The notes under the pieces: generated by a model | The model's input: the letters and a program-made list of their open reading frames with translations, nothing else | Databases searched by the model: none | What the model was told of the DNA's origin: nothing | Part shown: positions 25,637-33,897 of the stretch, one piece after another | Position numbering within the stretch: the stretch's first letter is position 1 | Layout of the letters: each line of letters begins with the position of its first letter | Translations under genes and position numbers: made by a program | Source: Aquimonas sp002352135 | Lineage (GTDB): Bacteria > Pseudomonadota > Gammaproteobacteria > Xanthomonadales > Xanthomonadaceae | DNA: 64,000 bases | Reading direction: 5' to 3' | Assembly: GCA_035440755.1 (NCBI GenBank) | Contig: DAORND010000009.1 | Coordinates: 1-64,000, forward strand

Positions 25637-26238
25637 CAGTGGGTCTCCAATCGCCGCAACCAGAAACGCAGGGCCTTCTCGCTTTCCTGCACCTCACCCA
25701 ACTCCTTCCACGCCAACTGCATCCGCATGTCGGCGTGCGGTTGATAGCCGCGCTTGTGCCAGAAGGCGTCATTGTCGCGATGCAAGGGCGGACGCCTCGG
25801 ATCATCAGGCGAACGCTCCACCGCCGCAAATGCCGTCCAGGCGAAGGCTCCGAGCGCGCGCGCATGAGCTTCGCGCGCATCAAAAAAGGCATGACCGATG
25901 CCCTGCCCCCGGTAGCTCGGCAACAATACCGACTCACCAAAGTAGAACACTTTGGACACATCCATGCCTCGCTGCAGGAAGGGCTGCTGAAACGCCGCGC
26001 TGTCATCCTGCAAAGGGATTCCGGTGGCAGCGCCAACAATCCGATCATCGTCCTGCGCCAACACGAACACGCTGCGCGCCGACTCGGCATAGACACGCAG
26101 ATAGTTCGCCTCGTAGGCCAAGTCGCCGTCATACAAATAGGGATAGTGCCGAAACACCTCGATCCGCAACGCCGCCACGGCACTCAGGTACTTCTGACTC
26201 TCTGCGCCGACCAGACTGCGTATCCGCACACCTGCCAT
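25636..26238 (-). CDS. GNAT family acetyltransferase
   Basis: A 200-residue N-acetyltransferase with acetyl-CoA-binding motif A (VLLPSYRGQGIGHAFFDARE), preceded by the beta strand VSKVFYFGES. The N-terminal half (RIEVFRHYPYLYDGD) is typical of the GNAT subgroup that accompanies nitrilase-type hydrolases. It is coupled to the carbon-nitrogen hydrolase by a one-base overlap and lies 7 bp after the ketosteroid isomerase-related gene. The substrate is unknown; a metabolite-repair or amide-salvage pair is a reasonable guess. Confidence 0.88.
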   Translation of the reverse strand: MAGVRIRSLVGAESQKYLSAVAALRIEVFRHYPYLYDGDLAYEANYLRVYAESARSVFVLAQDDDRIVGAATGIPLQDDSAAFQQPFLQRGMDVSKVFYFGESVLLPSYRGQGIGHAFFDAREAHARALGAFAWTAFAAVERSPDDPRRPPLHRDNDAFWHKRGYQPHADMRMQLAWKELGEVQESEKALRFWLRRLETH

Positions 26239-26245
26239 GAGCAGC

Positions 26246-26656
26246 TTAAGCCCCGACCTGACGCAGCCAGTCCTGCAGGTTGTAGTAGTTGCTCACCCGT
26301 GCAATGCGCCCCTGACGCACATCGAAGAAGGCACCACCCGGCAAGACATAGCGCTGCCCCTGCGCAACGGGCAGACCCTCATCGGTATGCAGATACTCAC
26401 CGTGCACGACATACTCGGCCGCCGCATGGCTGCCGTCGCTGCTAACCAGAATGCGGATGTCCGCCAACTGCTCGCGGTAACAGCGATTCATGCGAGCCAG
26501 AAAGCCGCGAAACGTCTCACTCCCGCACTCGCGCGGCCCCTGATTGAGATCGTGCGCGACGTCCTCGTGCAGCAAGGCCAGCATGGTTTCCCAATCGCCG
26601 CGATTGAACGCCGCGTAGTAGCGCGAGACCAGTTCTTGCGTGTCGCTGTGTGACAT
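26246..26656 (-). CDS. ketosteroid isomerase-related (SnoaL/NTF2-like) protein
   Basis: A 136-residue alpha+beta cone protein of the NTF2/SnoaL superfamily, with the characteristic opening SRYYAAFNRGDWETMLALL and a following HEDVAHDLNQG. It resembles the ketosteroid isomerase-related family known from Xanthomonadales and pseudomonads. The start is the ATG at 26656 with AAGGAG upstream; the frame to 26797 is longer without support. It heads a three-gene unit with the GNAT and hydrolase genes (7 bp and overlap). The ligand is unknown. Confidence 0.8.
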   Translation of the reverse strand: MSHSDTQELVSRYYAAFNRGDWETMLALLHEDVAHDLNQGPRECGSETFRGFLARMNRCYREQLADIRILVSSDGSHAAAEYVVHGEYLHTDEGLPVAQGQRYVLPGGAFFDVRQGRIARVSNYYNLQDWLRQVGA

Positions 26657-26793
26657 CAATGCTGCTCCTTCTTCAAGGGCTGGACAAAAATCGTCCAACC
26701 GCAAAAAAACTTCGTCATGGCAATGGCTTGGCCCGAGCATCCGCACCCGCTCAACAGGCTTGTCCACAGCCGGTGTGGATTCTCCACAGCGCT

Positions 26794-27267
26794 TCAACCA
26801 CCGCGATGGTAGGGGTGATTGGCAAGGATGCTGACGGCACGGAACAACTGCTCGGCGACGATCACCCGCACCAGCGGATGCGGCAAGGTCATCGGCCCCA
26901 GCGACCAGGACTCATTGGCCGCGTCTCGCACGCTCTGTGCGAAGCCATCGGGTCCACCGATCAGAAACGCCAGATCGCGGCCTTGCATGCGCCATTGCTG
27001 CAGTCGTTCGCTGAGTGCTTCACTGCTGTGCGCCTTGCCACGGCCATCAAGCAGGACCACACCTGCCCCTTTGGGAACGGCGGCCAACAGACGCTTCGCC
27101 TCATCGTCGATGGCGCGCTGCGGGTCGCGCGATTTGCTGCGCTCGCCCGGCGCGAGTTCGATCAGTTGCAGGGGAAGACTATGTGCGAGCCGCTTGGCGT
27201 ACTCGACGAAGCCGTCCTGAACCCAAGCAGGCATACCGGTGCCAACCGCAATCAGCCATGCCTTCAT
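26794..27267 (-). CDS. rlmH: 23S rRNA pseudouridine-1915 N3-methyltransferase
   Basis: RlmH methylates pseudouridine 1915 in helix 69 of 23S rRNA using SAM. The 157-residue SPOUT protein has the expected length, the FLIGGPDGF cofactor knot motif near residues 101-109 and the C-terminal HPLVRVIVAEQLFRA...HPYHRGG tail. It follows rsfS by 48 bp, the classic order for these two ribosome genes. Confidence 0.97.
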   Translation of the reverse strand: MKAWLIAVGTGMPAWVQDGFVEYAKRLAHSLPLQLIELAPGERSKSRDPQRAIDDEAKRLLAAVPKGAGVVLLDGRGKAHSSEALSERLQQWRMQGRDLAFLIGGPDGFAQSVRDAANESWSLGPMTLPHPLVRVIVAEQLFRAVSILANHPYHRGG

Positions 27268-27315
27268 CGGACCACCGCGCGCGTCACTCCAGGGTGTTTC
27301 CGCCAGAACTCAGTC

Positions 27316-27738
27316 TTAGTCGTCGTCAAACCCACGTTCAACATTGGGACCGGGTGCCGGAGGCTGCTCATCCGGGTCGGGACCCACCGTCCACAAGCGC
27401 TCCAGACCGTAGAACTCACGCACTCGGGGCAGAAACACATGCACCACGATTTCGCCGAGATCCACCAACACCCACTCGGCATCACGTTCGCCCTCGACAC
27501 CCAATGGCATCAGGCCCACCGCCTTGACCTGCTTCTGCACTTCGTCGGCAATCGACTTCACATGTCGTGACGAGGTACCCGAGGCAAAAAACATGTAGTC
27601 GGTGAAACCGGTTCTGCCGCGCACATCCAACTCGCGCACATCCTTGGCCTTGAGGTCATCCAGCGCCTGTCGCACTGCGTTGAGCAGTTGCTCGGTGCTG
27701 GGAGGGGTAATCGGCGATGATTCGGCAGGATGGCTCAA
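27316..27738 (-). CDS. rsfS: ribosomal silencing factor
   Basis: RsfS binds ribosomal protein uL14 and blocks subunit joining when nutrients run short. The 140-residue protein has the DUF143 core with DVRGRTGFTDYMFFASGTS at about 39-57 and WVLVDLGEIVVHVFLP at about 89-104. The C-terminal tail is acidic and Pro-rich. The usual upstream neighbour nadD is missing; an intergenic region and the sigma-factor unit lie there instead. Confidence 0.96.
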   Translation of the reverse strand: MSHPAESSPITPPSTEQLLNAVRQALDDLKAKDVRELDVRGRTGFTDYMFFASGTSSRHVKSIADEVQKQVKAVGLMPLGVEGERDAEWVLVDLGEIVVHVFLPRVREFYGLERLWTVGPDPDEQPPAPGPNVERGFDDD

Positions 27739-27847
27739 TGCGGCAGGTCTCGGTCAGGGCGGCACAGTATAGGCGAGCAAACGGCGGGGTGAGAAATCCC
27801 GTAACCGGACCGAGACGACGACTCGGATGACCTGCAGTCGAACCTCG

Positions 27848-28216
27848 TCAAGCCTGACGACGACCACCAGCAACACTCAAGCCTTGATCCACACACCACG
27901 CTGTCGTCAGGGCCAGTATCACCAGCAGCCAAGCTTGCCCCCCACCAAGTCGCGCGAATGCCTCCCAAACCAGATCAAATTCACTTAGCCAGGAGGCATC
28001 AAACCAAAGCGCGACGGCGACAGAAAGCAACAAGCTGGCGAACAGAAACCATGCCTCTCTCTTTTCATTGCGTTCGGTTCGAAGCACGAAAGCAGCGGTC
28101 TCCGAAGAAAAATTCACTGGCAAAGGCACCGGTTCATAGTGCTGCACGGCCTGTCGAATCAGTCTGTCCATTGCCTCGGAGGAGTCATCTGACGAGGAAA
28201 ATTCGCTTCGGTTCAT
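27848..28216 (-). CDS. small membrane protein coupled to an ECF sigma factor (possible anti-sigma)
   Basis: A 122-residue protein with a Ser/Asp-rich cytoplasmic N-terminus (about 1-55) and two predicted transmembrane helices (about 56-72 and 94-112). It overlaps the sigma factor stop by 4 bp, the usual position for an anti-sigma. There is no zinc-binding HxxxCxxC anti-sigma motif and no periplasmic domain between the helices beyond about 20 residues. I do not recognise a family. An anti-sigma role is inferred from coupling only. Confidence 0.72.
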   Translation of the reverse strand: MNRSEFSSSDDSSEAMDRLIRQAVQHYEPVPLPVNFSSETAAFVLRTERNEKREAWFLFASLLLSVAVALWFDASWLSEFDLVWEAFARLGGGQAWLLVILALTTAWCVDQGLSVAGGRRQA

Positions 28217-28785
28217 GCGGGCACCTCGATCGATCGTTGTAGTGCAGTGCGAAGGCGCTGTCTGGCACGGAACAAGCTGTTCTTGATGGTTCCTTCCGGC
28301 TGACCGGTCATGCTCACAATTTCCGCGATGCTCAACTCGTCGCCATGATAGAGCGTCAACAACGTGCGCTGCAGAGGCGACAGCGTGCGCATTGCCGATT
28401 GAACATGACGAAGCAGGTCATCTCGCAGCAACTCAGCTTCGAGATCGACACCATCAGCGACTCCATCCAGCAGCTCGGGGGCATCGTCCTCGGACCGCGT
28501 CGCCGCCTCATCGATGGGAACCCGACGTCTCTGCAGATGCCGGGTCGCGATACTGAAGGCAACCCGACCAATCCAACTGGCAAGCGAGCAATCAAAACGG
28601 AACTGATGCAACTTCTGGTACACACGCAGGAATACTTCCTGACTCAGCTCACGCGTGTCCTCTGCATCCATCACCATCCGCTGCACGACATGCCAGACCA
28701 GCTTCTGATGGCGTTGCAGCAATTGCTCGAAGGCGCCATGTCGACGCGCGAGTACCGCTTCCACTAGAGGTTGGTCGGGATGCAT
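28213..28785 (-). CDS. ECF-type RNA polymerase sigma factor
   Basis: A 190-residue extracytoplasmic-function sigma factor. Region 2 has RELSQEVFLRVYQKLHQF with the -10 recognition segment SLASWIGRVAFSIATRHLQRR; region 4 has LSPLQRTLLTLYHGDELSIAEIVSMTGQPEGTIKNSLFRARQRL. The start is the ATG at 28785 with no strong ribosome-binding site; longer starts are open to 28905. It is coupled to the small membrane gene downstream and faces a divergent DUF6249 gene that could be its target. Confidence 0.93.
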   Translation of the reverse strand: MHPDQPLVEAVLARRHGAFEQLLQRHQKLVWHVVQRMVMDAEDTRELSQEVFLRVYQKLHQFRFDCSLASWIGRVAFSIATRHLQRRRVPIDEAATRSEDDAPELLDGVADGVDLEAELLRDDLLRHVQSAMRTLSPLQRTLLTLYHGDELSIAEIVSMTGQPEGTIKNSLFRARQRLRTALQRSIEVPA

Positions 28786-28977
28786 GGAGCAATGGATACA
28801 ACAAAGGCGAGTGCGGTTGCATCGGCAATGCGTTGCCGCTTGTTGCGTCGCCCTGCCAGTCTTCAGCCGCTGCGCTGCCCAGCGCCAGACTTCAAGCGGA
28901 TGCAACCGATCAGATCGTCCATGTCTCTATTCACGTACGCCCCAACTTCGGGCGGACAACCGCATAAGGACGCCTTC

Positions 28978-29307
28978 ATGGACTTGGCCATCTTCATCCC
29001 CATCGTACTGTTCATCTGTATCGCCTTCGCCATCAAGACCATTGTCGACGCCCATGTGCGTCGCCGCATGGTCGAGTCACACTCCAGTGAGGAACTGGTG
29101 CGCGCCATCCTGCTTGCTGACGAGCAAAGCAGGCGAATGTCTGCACTGAAGTGGGGCGTTGTACTCAGCGTGACTGGAGGAGCTTTCATGCTGATTGATG
29201 CAATGAAGCTCGCTGCGGACCGCCCCGCCACATTCGGCATCGTCATCATCGCGGCAGGCTTGGGCATGCTGGGGTTTCACTGGGCCTCGCAACGGAAAGG
29301 CAGCTGA
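28978..29307 (+). CDS. DUF6249 family membrane protein
   Basis: A 109-residue protein with an N-terminal transmembrane helix (about 3-20), a charged cytoplasmic stretch and two further helices (about 55-72 and 83-100). This is the DUF6249 pattern. The start is the ATG at 28978 with AAGGA eight bases upstream; the longer frame to 28771 lacks support. It is divergent from the ECF sigma factor with 192 bp between. Such genes commonly sit beside ECF sigma/anti-sigma pairs in Xanthomonadales, so it may belong to the regulon. Function unknown. Confidence 0.8.
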   Translation: MDLAIFIPIVLFICIAFAIKTIVDAHVRRRMVESHSSEELVRAILLADEQSRRMSALKWGVVLSVTGGAFMLIDAMKLAADRPATFGIVIIAAGLGMLGFHWASQRKGS

Positions 29308-29348
29308 CCGAGTGCCCCTGCGTTGTCAAAGCGCGGCGCCGGGCGTGC

Positions 29349-29687
29349 CTACTGGTTTCCAATATCGACGTAGCCACGCTCGATGGCGCGCTCCAAGGCG
29401 GCCAGCGCATCACGAGATACCTCATAGGCTTTGCTCAGCGCTGGCAGACTGGAGAGCACCCTGGTTTCTTCATCAGTACCCGGCACTTGCTTACTCAGCA
29501 GCACGGCCGCTTTCAGGTATTTGGCGCGATGATCCGCAACGACTCGCGCCAGCGCCATGAAGGACTCCTTGGTCAGTTCCGGAATGGCCTTCTGCATGGC
29601 GTCGCGGTTTGCAGTGCGAATATCTTGCTCTATCAACTGCATGAACTGACGCTGGCGCTTGAGTAAGGTTTCGTCATCGTGGTTCAT
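29349..29687 (-). CDS. hypothetical helical protein
   Basis: A 112-residue, charged, apparently all-helical cytoplasmic protein with no signal peptide, no cysteine and no family I recognise. The start is the ATG at 29687 (MNHDDETLLKRQRQFM) with GGAG about nine bases upstream; the longer frame to 29744 is open. It lies downstream of the sensor/HD-GYP pair on the same strand, 115 bp away, and may be transcribed with it. Confidence 0.65.
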   Translation of the reverse strand: MNHDDETLLKRQRQFMQLIEQDIRTANRDAMQKAIPELTKESFMALARVVADHRAKYLKAAVLLSKQVPGTDEETRVLSSLPALSKAYEVSRDALAALERAIERGYVDIGNQ

Positions 29688-29802
29688 AGGTGTTGCTCCA
29701 AGTCGATCAATCTGCAAGCCAGCGCCCATGACGAGCGCGGTCACGAGGCTGGATGCAGATCACATGCCAAGGGCAACGACGACGCACTGACACGCACCAG
29801 AC

Positions 29803-30915
29803 TCACGCGGCTGGCGAGCGCCAGTCGACCTCGGTCTCGTGATCAATAGTCGAATGCTTGCTGAGCCACTGTGTTCGCATCGCTTCGACATCCGCTTGCA
29901 GCGTCAGAAATGCATCCACCATCTCTGGCTGAAACATCCGTCCACGTTGCTCGATCAGATAGTCACGTGCTGCTTCCGCCGTCCAGCAGTGTTTGTAGGG
30001 CCGACCGCATCGCAACGAGTCATAGACGTCGCTGACCGAAGTAATACGCGCCGATAGCGGAATCGCTTCACCACGCAAGCCTCGCGGGTAACCCGAGCCA
30101 TCCCAGTTCTCGTGATGAGCGAGAGCGATTTCCGAAGCCATGCGGACCAGCGGCGTATCGCCCGCCTCGCACATGATGCGGAACCCGATCTCTGCGTGCG
30201 TCTTCATCACCTCATGCTCGCCAGGGTCCAAACGTTCCTTCTTCAGAAGAATCTGGTCCGGAATCCCGACTTTCCCCACGTCGTGCATCATCGCCGCCAA
30301 GCGAATGTGCTCCACATACTCACGCGACTGTCCCAACCGCTCCGCCAACATGGCAGCCGACGTGCCAACGCGCTCGACATGCTGACCCGTGTCGGTATCG
30401 CGAAACTCCAGTGTTCGGGTCAAGGCACGAATCACTGCTTGATAGCTCTGACCAAGCTCATCGGTCTGGCAATCGATCGTGTGTGACAACGTTTGCCGCT
30501 GCGCTTCCAGTTGGCGATTGGCCATACTGAGTTTGAGCGCGTTCTTCACCTTCAATTGCAGTTCGACCAGATCGAAAGGCTTGCCGATGTAGTCGCTCGC
30601 CCCCTCACCCAGGCCTCGATGGCGACTGGCGATATCCGTCAACGCACTGACCACGATGACGGGTGGAACACGATCCAGCTCCTTCAATCTGCCGAGGATG
30701 GCAAACCCATCCAGCACGGGCATATCCAGGTCCAGCAACAGCACGTCCCAAGTCTGGCTCAACAGATGATCCAGACCTTGTTGCGGATCGAGGAAGACAT
30801 CCACATGTTCAATGCCCATCTGCCTCAAGACGCGCTCCAGCAAGCGCAGGTTGGCGATGAAGTCGTCAATGACGACAACTCGGGCCTGACCAAGTATTTG
30901 TTGCATATCCATCAT
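29803..30915 (-). CDS. response regulator with HD-GYP c-di-GMP phosphodiesterase domain
   Basis: A 370-residue protein with a receiver domain (about 10-125, phospho-acceptor Asp62 in LLLDLDMP, Lys in GKPFD) and an HD-GYP domain (about 160-350). The catalytic pattern is intact: MMHDVGKVGIPD, HHENWDGSGYPRGLRG and the GYP motif itself. It should degrade cyclic-di-GMP. The start is the ATG at 30915, overlapping the stop of the upstream sensor kinase by 4 bp, which strongly implies cognate partners. A second ATG directly follows. Confidence 0.93.
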   Translation of the reverse strand: MMDMQQILGQARVVVIDDFIANLRLLERVLRQMGIEHVDVFLDPQQGLDHLLSQTWDVLLLDLDMPVLDGFAILGRLKELDRVPPVIVVSALTDIASRHRGLGEGASDYIGKPFDLVELQLKVKNALKLSMANRQLEAQRQTLSHTIDCQTDELGQSYQAVIRALTRTLEFRDTDTGQHVERVGTSAAMLAERLGQSREYVEHIRLAAMMHDVGKVGIPDQILLKKERLDPGEHEVMKTHAEIGFRIMCEAGDTPLVRMASEIALAHHENWDGSGYPRGLRGEAIPLSARITSVSDVYDSLRCGRPYKHCWTAEAARDYLIEQRGRMFQPEMVDAFLTLQADVEAMRTQWLSKHSTIDHETEVDWRSPAA

Positions 30916-33800
30916 GCTGGTGTCTTCTTGCTCAGCTGATCCCTGATCTGTTGCACCCATTGTGCGTCCATGCGCTCGCGCAGGACAACGCTATCGAAGC
31001 CATCGCTCACGACCTGATCCAAACGACCGGCGTCATCAGTCCACACGTGAACCGCCAGCTCCGCTGAGGTAACGCTTAGATCCTCACGCAAATGGGTAAT
31101 CGTAGAAACCACATCACGCCCCGCATCCAAGTCCGCGAGCAGAAGGTCGGGAATATTTTGTTCCAGAGCGTGGAAGAGCTCACCGAGGTGCTGCACAGGG
31201 CGCAGGACCAGCGCGTTGCCAAACAATCCACTCAGTCTGTTGAGGTCCTCCGGATTGGCGGAGAGCAGGACCGCCGTCCAAATCGCCCCCGTTGGCAGCA
31301 TTTGCTGATCTTCTGGCGTCACGCTTGTGCTGGATTGAGCACGCGGGAGTTCGATCCAGAAGCGACTGCCCGTTCCCGGGGTACTGCTAAGACCGACTTC
31401 ACCATGCATTGCATCGGCCAATTCGCGACAAAGCACCAGACCGATACCGGAGCCAGGAATGTTGGAGTTCTCCCTCCCTAGCCGCTGGAAGGGCTGGAAC
31501 AGCAACGCCTGCTGTTCCTCCGTCAATCCCGAACCGGTGTCATCAACCCAGATACGCACTCGCTGCGAGTGAACCTCCGCGCCAAGAGCGACGAGCCCGC
31601 CTTGGCGGTTGTACTTGATGGCATTGGACAACAGGTTCATCAGCACCTGACGCAAACGACGCTCATCCGCAACGACCATTACCGCTTCATCAACGGCGCG
31701 CAAGTCGAATTGCAGTTGCAGTCTTCGAAGATCCGCTTGGATCGCATCCGCGCACTCCCGCATCAATGGCTGCAATCGCAGAGCGTTCAGCGCCACGCGC
31801 TGCTCCCCCGACTCCAATCCGGACAGGTCGAGAATGTCGTCCACGAGTGCGGTAAGTTGCTTACTGGCCCTAAGTATTTCGCCGGTCGACTCCCGCTGTT
31901 CCTCGGAGTCGTCGTCAAGAAGTTGCGCGAATCCGTAGATGGCGTTCAACGGTGTTCTGAGCTCATGGCTCACACTGGCCAGGAATCGACTCTTGGCAAT
32001 GCTTGCCGCCTCGGCCTCACGGGTTGCCTTACGCAAGCTCTGCTCAACTTCCTTGATACGCGTGATATCGATATGTGTACCTGCCGCCAGTGCGACTTTG
32101 CCCGTCGCGTCTCTGGCCAACGTTTGACCTCGACTGAGCAGCCAAGCGTATCGTCCCTGTGCATTGGCGAACCGGTACTCCGCTTCGAAACGCTCGCCTC
32201 CCTGCTGCATGAACTCGGTTCGACGCCGCTCCAATTCGGGCAAGTCATCGGGGTGCACGCGTTCATTGAAGTCCGCCAGCGTCATGACGTCTCCGTCAAG
32301 ACCAAAAGCACGAACGAAGCGACCGTTGATGGCCATGCTGCCAGCTTCGACGTTGTATTCCCACAGACTTTCAGTGGTGCCCTCAAGAACGATTTCCAGA
32401 CGACGCAAGGCCGCAGAACGGGCCGATTCAGCACTCTCCAACTGTTCGCCGGTATGCAGCAGTGCACTACCCATTTCCTGCAATTCGTGAATGCTGCTGT
32501 CAGGCGCCTTGGGGTGGAAATCCCCCTTACCAATGCGCCGCATCATGTCGACAATCGCAGCCATCGGTGTGGCGAGGTCGCCACTCAGGCGACGCGAGCG
32601 CAACCACATCCAGAAGAAGAAGACCACATAGAAGACCACCAGTCCCGCGATCAGCAGGTAGCCGATGTCGCGATAACGACTGGCCAGCTGTTCGGTATCG
32701 GCAAAAACTTCCGCCTCATCGACCACCATCAGCAGGCGCCAGCCGGTTTGCGGGATCTGACTCCACGCGACCAGTTGCCCCCGTCCATTCAGTTGCGCCT
32801 CGCCGACGCCAGCAGGCTTCGCCATTGCCGCCAGCACATCCGCCATCCCTGATTGCCGGTCCAGCTTGAAGTCTTCGGGTTTGAGCACCTCACGCGCGAC
32901 GGCCTCTTCGTACGAGAACTCGGTCAACTCGCTGAGCTTGAAATCCCTCTCGCCCGCGGGCGGCAGGGCCATGATGTTGTTGTCACGGCTGACCAGCATT
33001 GCGTAGCCATTCCATGGCACCTGCAGACCCGCGATTTCCTTCAGCATGCCGCTGACCGTGATGTCGAGCCCGACCACGCCTTCCAGAAAATCCTCGCGAT
33101 AAACCGGCGCAATCGCTGACATCATCCATCCCAGACCCGCCGGATCCAGATACACGTCGGTCCAAACCACTTTGCGCTCGGGATTGTGCTTGGCGTCAGC
33201 GAGGTAATAGAAGTTGTAGTCCGGTATCACCATGTCGTGCGGATACTGATCTGGCGTCATGAAGAACGGGTAGATCCGGTTGTAGCTGTCGAAAGTGTTG
33301 AAGTAGAGCGCGCCAATCAGTGGATTGGCCTCCTTCAACGAACGCATGACCGGATCGGCCTGCGACAAGCGCAGCGCCTTGGCGCGATCCTGTCGCTCTC
33401 GGGGTGTGGAGTTGGGGTAGAACGAGGCCGCGCGACCATCATCGGTACGCGTGTAGAACACGCCGTCTTCGGTCTCGGCATGCCGCGTCACTTCAAGATC
33501 ATCCGGAACAAAGCGCGTATCGAGCAAAGCGTGCGCAGTCGCGTCACGATACAGGTGCGTTTGCATCTCGATGGCGTTCAGTCGACTGTCAATGATGCTG
33601 CTTTCGCGGGCAACTGCGGATCCCAGCTCATGAATCGCGGACTCCTCCAGATAGCCGATCTGGGCGTCTCGAATGGCCACGTTGGTCAGCAGGTAGGCCG
33701 CAATCAGTACCGACTCCACCAGTACCAGAGGAATCAGGGAACTGTGGACGAAGGCGCGCCAGATCCAAGCGCGCAACGGGGAACGGGCATTCGATGCCAT
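30912..33800 (-). CDS. sensor histidine kinase with extracytoplasmic sensor, PAS and degenerate receiver domain
   Basis: A 962-residue membrane kinase: transmembrane helix 1 at about 20-43, a large double-Cache-like periplasmic domain (about 45-375), helix 2 at 381-400, a HAMP-like segment, a PAS domain (about 466-585), HisKA with phospho-acceptor His612 in SVSHELRTPLN, an HATPase domain (about 715-830) and a C-terminal receiver-like domain (about 840-962). That last domain keeps the acceptor Asp890 but has SANPED where acidic residues are expected and Arg941 in place of the conserved Lys. It overlaps the HD-GYP regulator by 4 bp, so it is the likely partner. Confidence 0.9.
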   Translation of the reverse strand: MASNARSPLRAWIWRAFVHSSLIPLVLVESVLIAAYLLTNVAIRDAQIGYLEESAIHELGSAVARESSIIDSRLNAIEMQTHLYRDATAHALLDTRFVPDDLEVTRHAETEDGVFYTRTDDGRAASFYPNSTPRERQDRAKALRLSQADPVMRSLKEANPLIGALYFNTFDSYNRIYPFFMTPDQYPHDMVIPDYNFYYLADAKHNPERKVVWTDVYLDPAGLGWMMSAIAPVYREDFLEGVVGLDITVSGMLKEIAGLQVPWNGYAMLVSRDNNIMALPPAGERDFKLSELTEFSYEEAVAREVLKPEDFKLDRQSGMADVLAAMAKPAGVGEAQLNGRGQLVAWSQIPQTGWRLLMVVDEAEVFADTEQLASRYRDIGYLLIAGLVVFYVVFFFWMWLRSRRLSGDLATPMAAIVDMMRRIGKGDFHPKAPDSSIHELQEMGSALLHTGEQLESAESARSAALRRLEIVLEGTTESLWEYNVEAGSMAINGRFVRAFGLDGDVMTLADFNERVHPDDLPELERRRTEFMQQGGERFEAEYRFANAQGRYAWLLSRGQTLARDATGKVALAAGTHIDITRIKEVEQSLRKATREAEAASIAKSRFLASVSHELRTPLNAIYGFAQLLDDDSEEQRESTGEILRASKQLTALVDDILDLSGLESGEQRVALNALRLQPLMRECADAIQADLRRLQLQFDLRAVDEAVMVVADERRLRQVLMNLLSNAIKYNRQGGLVALGAEVHSQRVRIWVDDTGSGLTEEQQALLFQPFQRLGRENSNIPGSGIGLVLCRELADAMHGEVGLSSTPGTGSRFWIELPRAQSSTSVTPEDQQMLPTGAIWTAVLLSANPEDLNRLSGLFGNALVLRPVQHLGELFHALEQNIPDLLLADLDAGRDVVSTITHLREDLSVTSAELAVHVWTDDAGRLDQVVSDGFDSVVLRERMDAQWVQQIRDQLSKKTPA

Positions 33801-33897
33801 TCAAGACTCCTTGGATTGGCGGCAACCACTCCCAATCAGGGCACGAAGCAGCGCCATGGCGTGGAACATTGCCATCGAATGCAAAGCCTGTGCTAAG

